Assembly (NCBI GenBank): GCA_030673645.1
Contig: DAOVIO010000213.1
Location: forward strand, 1-6,092
DNA: 6,092 nt
Direction of reading: 5' to 3'
DNA from: JAGLSB01 sp023135955
GTDB taxonomy: Bacteria; Bacteroidota; Bacteroidia; Bacteroidales; GCA-2748055
Position 1 is the stretch's first letter. Every line of letters starts with the position of its first letter. Below the pieces are notes generated by a model. It worked only from the letters and a program-made list of their open reading frames with translations, made no database searches and was not told where the DNA came from. This document shows positions 1-4,994 of the stretch, in pieces. A program made the position numbers and the translations under genes.

Positions 1-450
1 GATGAATTTGATGTTCAGGTTAAGGAAAATGATATACGTAAGGATACTTATTGCTCATCTGGTCCGGGAGGACAATCTGTAAATACTACTTATTCTGCAA
101 TTCGACTTACTCATATTCCGACTGGAATTGTTGTGACATGTCAGGATGAAAAATCTCAGCTTAAGAATCTTGATAAAGCGATGAAAGAATTGCGTACACG
201 AATATATAACCTTGAGTATCAGAAACGCATGGATGAAATTGCTTCTAAACGAAAAACTATGGTTTCATCGGGTGACAGATCTGCAAAAATCAGAACATAT
301 AATTATCCTCAGGGAAGAGTAACCGATCATAGAATTACACTTACACTATATAATTTGCAGGGAATTATTAATGGGGATATAGGTGAAATTATTGAAAAGT
401 TAAAAGTTGCTGAAAATGCAGCAAAATTAAAAGATAGCGGAATTGAATAA
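1..450 (+). CDS. prfA: Peptide chain release factor 1, C-terminal part (5' end outside window)
   Basis: RF1 recognises UAA and UAG stop codons in the ribosomal A site and triggers hydrolysis of peptidyl-tRNA. The open frame enters from the window edge, giving 149 visible residues of a protein usually near 355-360. It carries the universal GGQ catalytic motif at visible residues 23-25 (bases 67-75) in the context SGPGGQSVNTTYSAIRLTH. The Pro before GGQ and the Ser-Val-Asn after it are typical of RF1 rather than RF2. The RF1 signature IRTYNYPQGRVTDHRI follows at about residues 97-112. The Gln of GGQ is the residue methylated by PrmC in this family. The stop-codon-reading PxT motif lies upstream, outside the window. 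The tail ends normally at TAA, 6 bases before pyrF, which suggests one transcript. Identity is very secure; only the N-terminal half is missing. Confidence 0.97.
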   Translation, partial: DEFDVQVKENDIRKDTYCSSGPGGQSVNTTYSAIRLTHIPTGIVVTCQDEKSQLKNLDKAMKELRTRIYNLEYQKRMDEIASKRKTMVSSGDRSAKIRTYNYPQGRVTDHRITLTLYNLQGIINGDIGEIIEKLKVAENAAKLKDSGIE

Positions 451-456
451 AACATT

Positions 457-1290
457 ATGAATTCAAGGCATTTATTGAGTCAGATCAGGCAAAAAGAAAG
501 TTACCTTTGTATTGGTCTCGACACAGATTATAATAAAATCCCAAAATTTCTCCTGGAATTTGAATACCCGCTTTTCGAATTCAATAAAAGAATTGTAAAA
601 TCAACTTCAGATATTGCTATTGCATATAAACCCAATTTGGCTTTTTATGAGAGTTTAGGGTCAGTCGGTTGGATGAGTCTTGAACTTACCGTGAATTATA
701 TCAAAACTCATCATCCTGAAATATTTGTTATTGCTGATGCAAAAAGAGGTGATATTGGAAATACTTCAAAGATGTATGCCTCTGCCTTCTTTAATCATAT
801 GGATTTCGACGCAATTACGGTTGCTCCTTATATGGGCAGCGATAGTGTAACTCCTTTTTTACAATATGATGAAAAATGGGTCATTCTTCTTGCTCTTACT
901 TCAAATGAAGGCTCGCAGGATTTCCAAATGCAGAAAATTGCATCAAAAAGACGTTTCCTATATGAAGAAGTTATGTTAAAGGCAACTGAATGGGGAAACT
1001 CTGGTCAGTTAATGTTTGTTGTAGGAGCCACACAATCAGACAGAATAAAAAAACTTCGTAAGCTTATCCCAAACCATTTTCTTCTTATTCCCGGAGTTGG
1101 TGCTCAAGGAGGCAATCTTAAAGAGATATCTATGGGCGGAATGAATTCTGAATGTGGTATTATAGTAAATTCTAGCCGGAATATTATCTACGCAGATGAC
1201 ACTGCAAACTTTGATAAAGTTGCCAGGGATAAAGCACTGGAAATCAGAGCAGAAATGTCTACCTATCTGAAAAAGAAGAAAATTATCTAA
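457..1290 (+). CDS. pyrF: Orotidine-5'-phosphate decarboxylase, type 2
   Basis: This cytosolic enzyme decarboxylates OMP to UMP, the last step of de novo pyrimidine synthesis. At 277 residues it fits the longer type 2 bacterial group; the E. coli type has about 245. The TIM-barrel motifs appear in order: GLDTD (20-24) at the first strand, AYKPN (57-61) with the active-site Lys, and IADAKRGDIGNTS (92-104) with the catalytic D-x-K-x-x-D residues D94, K96 and D99. APYMGSDS (123-130), the phosphate-side loop IPGVGAQGG (211-219) and NSSR (238-241) follow. The ATG lies 6 bases after the prfA stop, and the protein begins at the usual distance from GLDTD, so this start is preferred. No clear Shine-Dalgarno sequence is visible, as is common in Bacteroidota. 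The Lys-rich end (KKKKII) is normal for an AT-rich genome. No frameshift or missing catalytic residue is seen. Confidence 0.96.
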   Translation: MNSRHLLSQIRQKESYLCIGLDTDYNKIPKFLLEFEYPLFEFNKRIVKSTSDIAIAYKPNLAFYESLGSVGWMSLELTVNYIKTHHPEIFVIADAKRGDIGNTSKMYASAFFNHMDFDAITVAPYMGSDSVTPFLQYDEKWVILLALTSNEGSQDFQMQKIASKRRFLYEEVMLKATEWGNSGQLMFVVGATQSDRIKKLRKLIPNHFLLIPGVGAQGGNLKEISMGGMNSECGIIVNSSRNIIYADDTANFDKVARDKALEIRAEMSTYLKKKKII

Positions 1291-1454
1291 ATCATTAGCA
1301 GTTTTTTCCTGTCATTTTACCATTAAGCTATAGAAGCTCTGTTGTAAGAGATGGAGATTCTAATAAGTTGCTGGTTACTAGTTGTTACTGGGAATAAGAA
1401 AGGTCAACGCTATTTAGGCATGGACAATGGTCTAACCAGCAACCAGTCCAGTGT

Positions 1455-1483
1455 GCGGGCAAAAAAGCCGCAATTTTAAATTG
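1455..1483 (+). terminator. Possible weak intergenic hairpin terminator
   Basis: GCGGGC, six A bases and GCCGC form a short GC-rich stem with one bulged G (1455-1471). It overlaps a perfect AT palindrome, CAATTT-T-AAATTG (1471-1483), which supplies a TTTT stretch just after the stem. It could end the prfA-pyrF transcript, but it lies about 165 bases after the pyrF stop, the stem is only about 5 pairs, and the T run is short. It may equally be part of the surrounding repeat cluster. Confidence 0.25.
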
Positions 1484-1520
1484 AAAATAACAGTATCATG
1501 TTATATAGTAGCAACCAGCA

Positions 1521-1562
1521 CCCTTCGACCCTTCGACAAGCTCAGGGATCGCAGGCTCAGGG
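1521..1562. repeat. CCTTCGACAAGCTCAGGG-type dispersed repeat
   Basis: The 19-mer CCCTTCGACAAGCTCAGGG occupies 1529-1547. It is preceded by an extra overlapping CCCTTCGAC (1521-1529) and followed by a second GCTCAGGG at 1555-1562, with the first at 1540-1547. The 19-mer is an imperfect palindrome: the outer CCCT/AGGG arms pair and the middle is largely unpaired. I know this word as a repeat scattered between genes in many unrelated bacteria, but that recollection was not checked. It sits inside the TAACCAGCAACC cluster and is more GC-rich than the flanking genes, which suggests that it arrived separately. Confidence 0.6.
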
Positions 1563-1590
1563 CGGTGCCCAGTAACCAGCAACCAACAAG

Positions 1591-2865
1591 ATGAAAGAAG
1601 AATTCCTACACTATATCTGGAAGTACAGACTTTTCACTACGGAGTACTTATATTTTAACAACCAAAAGATCGAGGTTCTCGAAATCGGTGAGCATAACCA
1701 AAGCTCAGGCCCCGACTTTTTCAATTCAAAAATAAAAATAGGCGAAACCATATGGGTTGGAAATGTAGAAATCCATGTTAAAGCCTCCGATTGGCATAGA
1801 CACGGTCATCAAAAAGATCCGGCTTATGAGAATGTCATTTTACATATGGTATTTGAAAATGACAAACAGATTTTCCGAAGCAATGGGGAAGAAATACCTA
1901 GCGGAAGAATTACTTTCAATCCCGAAATTCTAGCCAGGTATAAGGAACTGATAAGACTAGAAGAAAATAAAGAATGCTTCAGCTATTTTGCAAAAATGGA
2001 AAAAGTGATTTACTATGACTGGCTTGAAAAACTTGAGTTTATGCGTTTAGAAAGAAAAATGCAGATAGTTACAGAAATTTTGAAAAGAAATCACTACCAC
2101 TGGGATGCTGCTTTATATGAAATGCTAGCAATGGCTGTAGGAATGAAATTGAATGCAGTACCCTTCCGATTGTTGACGCAGGCAGTACCATTGGAATTTA
2201 CACTGAAAAAACGCAATAAGATCATCAGTTTGCTGGCAGCTTTTTATGGGAAAGCAGGCTTTCTTGAGAATGAAAACTCCTTTTTAAAATATAATATACT
2301 TACAAAAGAATACACAGCACTCAAGCATTTGTTGCCTAAAACATATCTAAATCATCAAAGCTGGAAGAAAATGCGAGCCAGACCCACAGGTTTTCCCGAA
2401 ATACGAATAGCACAGTTTATTAATCTTGTTATAAATATTTTCCCGTTTTTTGAAAAGCTGAAGGCCTGTGAAAATGTAAATAATCTTAGGGAAATTATTG
2501 TTTTGGGGATAAAAAATAATTTTAATGAAATTTCTGAGCTTCTGGGAAATGATAAAATATTAAAGAGCAATCCCGGAAAGAAAACCATTGATTCTATAAT
2601 TATTAACTCTATCGTCCCGTTTCTTTTTTATTACGGTAAGTTCACAAATAAGGAAGCAGTAAAGCAGAATAGTATTAAAATATTAGAAGACCTTCCAGCG
2701 GAAAACAATGAAATAATTAAAAAATGGAATAAGTTTGGGATTGTAGCTGAGAATGCATTTGATTCACAAGCATTAATAGAATTAAAGACCCAGTTTTGTC
2801 ATAAGCAAAGATGCATGGAGTGTATGATTGGACATCAAATATTATCAATTGAGGAAAATAAATAA
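1591..2865 (+). CDS. DUF2851 family protein
   Basis: This 424-residue protein matches the DUF2851 family, which is common in Bacteroidota and has no established function that I know of. The N-terminal third has the family signature: EIGEHNQSSGPDFFNSKIKIG (around 31-51), then GNVEIHVKASDWHRHGH (57-73) and DPAYENVILH (76-85). The middle is helical, and RPTGFPEIRIAQF (264-276) is a second conserved block. The C-terminus has a cysteine cluster C-x4-C-x2-C (C403, C408, C411) followed by IGHQIL. There is no signal peptide or membrane segment, so it is probably cytosolic. The ATG is chosen because MKEEFLHYIWKYRLF is how I recall family members starting; no Shine-Dalgarno site precedes it and repeat DNA ends 5 bases upstream. 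The spacing GPD...EIHVK resembles the PD-(D/E)XK nuclease core, which is an inference from pattern only. Family assignment is strong; function is unknown. Confidence 0.88.
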   Translation: MKEEFLHYIWKYRLFTTEYLYFNNQKIEVLEIGEHNQSSGPDFFNSKIKIGETIWVGNVEIHVKASDWHRHGHQKDPAYENVILHMVFENDKQIFRSNGEEIPSGRITFNPEILARYKELIRLEENKECFSYFAKMEKVIYYDWLEKLEFMRLERKMQIVTEILKRNHYHWDAALYEMLAMAVGMKLNAVPFRLLTQAVPLEFTLKKRNKIISLLAAFYGKAGFLENENSFLKYNILTKEYTALKHLLPKTYLNHQSWKKMRARPTGFPEIRIAQFINLVINIFPFFEKLKACENVNNLREIIVLGIKNNFNEISELLGNDKILKSNPGKKTIDSIIINSIVPFLFYYGKFTNKEAVKQNSIKILEDLPAENNEIIKKWNKFGIVAENAFDSQALIELKTQFCHKQRCMECMIGHQILSIEENK

Positions 2866-2979
2866 AAATATAAGAACAGCATACATTACTCTGATCCTGA
2901 GAATTATTTTGATGGGAAATCAATACGAGAATTCGATATTAGAAATGATTCCGGCGCAAATATAATAGGTCTTACTTAA
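2866..2979 (+). pseudogene. Relic of a TrkA-C (RCK-C) domain, probably from a potassium channel or cation transporter
   Basis: Directly after the DUF2851 stop, and in the same frame, 37 codons stay open until TAA at 2977-2979. The translation includes DPENYFDGKSIREFDIRN and then DSGANIIGL. This matches the start of TrkA-C domains, which typically read G-K-S/T-L/I-R-E-L-D-I/L-R-x-x-T/S-G-A/V-x-I/V-I/L-A/G-I/L. Such domains end regulatory subunits of potassium channels and transporters. There is no start codon in frame, the channel and TrkA-N parts are absent, and the domain breaks off after its first strand-helix unit, 9 bases before the oppositely oriented glycosidase gene. I read it as a leftover of a gene deleted on both sides. 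A rival reading is chance similarity in intergenic DNA. A 17-codon ATG frame at 2912-2965 overlaps it but has no protein-like character. Confidence 0.42.
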
Positions 2980-2988
2980 ATTCCTATA

Positions 2989-4764
2989 TCAAAATTTATT
3001 AAGAATTGCTTTGGCTTTTTCAACCATGTCCTTTGCGGGAACACTATCAAGATCTTCCATTTTAATTAATGACAAAGCATGCTCTAATTCCTGAAGGCTT
3101 TCATTGTTTCCGTTTTTCTCAAATTGCTCCCTTAGAATCCTTATCTTTTCAAAATCCTGTATACCTTCAATTAGCTTTTCAAATCGAATGGATGTTCGTG
3201 GGCCAGGATAAAATTGAAATAAAGTTCCGGCAGGATATCGGTGCCAGCGCGAATCCAAAAGCGGATTTGCAACCCAGGTATTATAAGCCCAAAATAAGTA
3301 GCCTGTAAATCCTTTTGCAGCTGCATGCCAACCAAGAAATGCATTTTCTGCTGGTGGTGAGAAAGTATACCCTGTTGGATATTCTTCAACACAAGCAGTA
3401 TAAAACGTTGTTGGTTTGCCTTGTGCCTTACGACTAATCATAACTGAATCTTCAAATTTCAAATATGAGGCCAGGCAATAATCATATATATCATTTTCAA
3501 TTTCAGGATGATAAGAGTCACCCGCCAGTGCAATCTTCCATTCAGGATCAATATTTTTCAAAATACTAATAATAGCTTGCATGTGTTCCATTGGTCTTTC
3601 ATCAACAGCAATTGCCGTCTTTTCAAACCAGCCTTTTTCTTTTAAATGTTTGGTAAATTCTATTAACATACCAGACCAGAAACTGGCATATTCATCGGTA
3701 CCAGGTGTAAGAGTTATTGATTTATTGTCAGCTGTAGCCTCGTCATAATAAATAAAAGACAAGTCCCATGTTATAGGAGAATAACAATTGATGCGCTGGG
3801 TTATGCCACAATCCATGACAAAAGAGATATAGCGATCAAAAATAGTGAAATCATATTCCCAGCTTCCATCTACTTTATTAATCCATTTAATAAGGGTAGG
3901 ATCTTTAAAGTGTACATGATCTAAACCCCAAGGTTGTTCAATAATATTTGCGGAAATTACTTTTTGTCCGGCACTTGCCAGGTAAGTAAAATATGGTTTC
4001 ATTATTTCGAAATGCTCATTGCTCCATAATTGCACATCGTGCATCTTTGCTATAGGATCAGCGTATTGCCAGATATCAAAATCGTATTCCCATTCACTTG
4101 GCGGAGGAAGTAAATGATTCAGTACATTCAAAGATATTTTCAACTCATGTTTTTCAATAGCATCAATGATAATACTGCCTGTATATTTTCCTGCAGCAAT
4201 ATATCCGGGTATCTGTAAACTCAACCATATTGGCCTTACTGTATTTGCCTCAACAGGTATCTCGTCAATAATATCTATTGGATCGGCAACCAGAGAGGAA
4301 TCATCGACAGACAAATCTCTGGGTCCACAAGCACCGCCAAAATCGTCGGCCATTGTATATCGAACAAAAGCAGCTTTTATGTTATCAGCTGAAAACTTAT
4401 TGCCATTTTCATCTGTCAGATCTTGTAGCTGAAAACTCAGAGATTCGATATCTTTTTTTGTCCAAACCAGTATCTGAGTATGTACTTTTTCACCTCTCCA
4501 TGCAGTAGCCTCCCAAAGGTTCTGAAGAGAGGTCAAAGGGACTTTCTCTTTGGCGTATCTTACATTGTCGCTTGCATAACTTACATTAACAGCATTTGGT
4601 ACTTTTTTCCATTCTTTAATATCCGTAGGCTTCGGATTAGGCAGTTCCTCGTAATAAGAATTCCCTGGTTTACTGTAACTTATATCCTGCGCTAAAATGT
4701 TTGTACTTATTGCTCCGGCAATTAAAAGCAGTGCCAATTTTGAATTATTCATGTTAATTTTCAT
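2989..4764 (-). CDS. Secreted GH123/DUF4091-type glycoside hydrolase, complete copy
   Basis: This 591-residue exported protein resembles the GH123 family (catalytic domain formerly DUF4091), whose characterised members are beta-N-acetylgalactosaminidases using substrate-assisted catalysis. Residues 1-25 form a signal peptide: a short basic start, hydrophobic LALLLIAGAIS, and likely cleavage after ILA at residue 25. No lipobox Cys is present, so a periplasmic location is likely. About 55-220 looks like the N-terminal beta-sandwich; the barrel domain begins near EWEYDFDIWQYA (224-235) and runs to about 530, with a helical tail. AVDER (386-390) contains the adjacent Asp-Glu pair (D388, E389) expected at the GH123 active site. 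Aromatic blocks GYLFWAYNTWVANPLLDSRW (488-507) and QFYPGPR (517-523) are typical of the C-terminal barrel. ATG at 4764 is used; an in-frame ATG four codons later is an alternative. It lies downstream of a close paralogue. Exact substrate is not known. Confidence 0.87.
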   Translation of the reverse strand: MKINMNNSKLALLLIAGAISTNILAQDISYSKPGNSYYEELPNPKPTDIKEWKKVPNAVNVSYASDNVRYAKEKVPLTSLQNLWEATAWRGEKVHTQILVWTKKDIESLSFQLQDLTDENGNKFSADNIKAAFVRYTMADDFGGACGPRDLSVDDSSLVADPIDIIDEIPVEANTVRPIWLSLQIPGYIAAGKYTGSIIIDAIEKHELKISLNVLNHLLPPPSEWEYDFDIWQYADPIAKMHDVQLWSNEHFEIMKPYFTYLASAGQKVISANIIEQPWGLDHVHFKDPTLIKWINKVDGSWEYDFTIFDRYISFVMDCGITQRINCYSPITWDLSFIYYDEATADNKSITLTPGTDEYASFWSGMLIEFTKHLKEKGWFEKTAIAVDERPMEHMQAIISILKNIDPEWKIALAGDSYHPEIENDIYDYCLASYLKFEDSVMISRKAQGKPTTFYTACVEEYPTGYTFSPPAENAFLGWHAAAKGFTGYLFWAYNTWVANPLLDSRWHRYPAGTLFQFYPGPRTSIRFEKLIEGIQDFEKIRILREQFEKNGNNESLQELEHALSLIKMEDLDSVPAKDMVEKAKAILNKF

Positions 4765-4872
4765 TGATCTGTTTTTTTAAATTTTAAACAATTAATACGT
4801 CGCCATGGCGAATTAGTCTTTGCAAGAAAACGCCAAATACTGCGTTACGCTCGTTTTTGAAACAGTCATTTA

Positions 4873-4880
4873 CAAAAGTA
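4873..4880 (-). promoter_or_regulatory. Possible Bacteroidota -7 promoter element for the downstream glycosidase gene
   Basis: Read on the minus strand these bases are TACTTTTG, an exact match to the TAnnTTTG -7 consensus of Bacteroidota housekeeping sigma factors. They lie about 109 bases before the ATG at 4764. No clear TTTG -33 element is found at the right distance. The site also overlaps the central TTTAC/GTAAA inverted repeat, so the match may be accidental. If real, the second gene copy has its own promoter, carried within the repeat element. Confidence 0.25.
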
Positions 4881-4895
4881 AACTCCTTATTTTCA

Positions 4896-4913
4896 TCCCG
4901 AAGAATATCGGGA
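4896..4913. repeat. TCCCGA/TCGGGA hairpin
   Basis: TCCCGA (4896-4901) and TCGGGA (4908-4913) are perfect inverted 6-base arms around the loop AGAATA. This is the only GC-rich stem in the spacer. On either strand no T run follows, so it is a poor intrinsic terminator. Similar TCCCGAT...ATCGGGA hairpins are, from memory, frequent between genes in Bacteroidota. It lies inside the MITE-like element. Confidence 0.55.
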
Positions 4914-4923
4914 CGCAAGCCTT

Positions 4924-4949
4924 GTCTTTGATGTTTTCTTATCAAAGAC
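4924..4949. repeat. GTCTTTGAT/ATCAAAGAC hairpin
   Basis: GTCTTTGAT (4924-4932) and ATCAAAGAC (4941-4949) form a perfect 9-base stem with an 8-base loop, GTTTTCTT. The right arm and loop also belong to the right terminal inverted repeat of the surrounding element, so two alternative pairings are possible. On the minus strand the stem begins about 45 bases after the stop of the upstream glycosidase gene. It could slow or protect that transcript's 3' end, but no T run follows. Confidence 0.55.
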
Positions 4950-4994
4950 TTGAAGATTCAGAGTTAACTGGCAGACACGGATTATCGATTTGCA

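Larger units (their letters stand above)
1367..1585. repeat. Intergenic cluster of direct and inverted 'TAACCAGCAACC' repeats
   Basis: The 300-base gap between pyrF and the DUF2851 gene is largely built from one short word. The 13-mer TAACCAGCAACCA occurs identically at 1433-1445 and 1573-1585, and a shorter related copy (AGCAACCAGCA) lies at about 1510-1520. The inverse form GTTGCTGGTTACT at 1367-1379 is an exact 13-base reverse complement of 1571-1583. GTTACTGGG (1384-1392) is likewise the reverse complement of CCCAGTAAC (1568-1576). The outer arms could therefore pair across about 190 bases. A smaller hairpin is possible at 1421-1450 (TGGAC with GTCCA, then TGGT with ACCA after a two-base bulge). 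The last copy ends 5 bases before the next ATG. Similar words are, to my knowledge, dispersed between genes in Bacteroidota genomes; no function is known to me. I see no supported gene in 1291-1590. Confidence 0.75.
4800..4950. repeat. MITE-like intergenic element with imperfect terminal inverted repeats
   Basis: AGTCTTTGCAAGAAAAC at 4815-4831 and the reverse complement of 4933-4950 (AGTCTTTGATAAGAAAAC) share 16 bases, differing only by C versus AT in the middle. They face each other across about 136 bases. Near the centre is TTTAC-AAAA-GTAAA (4869-4882). Next to the left end lies a perfect 12-base palindrome, TCGCCATGGCGA (4800-4811). No open frame inside looks like a protein and no transposase is nearby. 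The layout is that of a small non-autonomous element or a structured intergenic repeat; no flanking target duplication is evident. It occupies most of the 230-base spacer between the two glycosidase genes. The rest of that spacer (4765-4799 and 4951-4994) shows nothing further except A/T-rich leader DNA. Confidence 0.5.

Noticed and set aside
1351..1479. A 42-codon ATG frame on the + strand in the pyrF-DUF2851 spacer
   Set aside because: Its codons come from the repeat words, its composition is not protein-like, and it has no ribosome binding site. It is most likely spurious.
2355..2588. Minus-strand open frame inside the DUF2851 gene
   Set aside because: It is antisense to conserved coding sequence, is Phe/Ile-rich, and has no family resemblance.
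2912..2965. A 17-codon ATG frame on the + strand after the DUF2851 gene
   Set aside because: It is too short and resembles nothing. The overlapping frame with the TrkA-C-like reading explains this stretch better.
2980..2988. A bidirectional terminator between the convergent genes
   Set aside because: Only 9 bases separate the relic's stop from the glycosidase stop, and I find no stem with a T run in the surrounding 2866-2990 stretch.
4800..4950. The spacer element as a CRISPR array or riboswitch
   Set aside because: There are no regularly spaced direct repeats with unique spacers. The hairpins do not form a riboswitch layout that I recognise, and the downstream gene is a glycosidase with no metabolite link.
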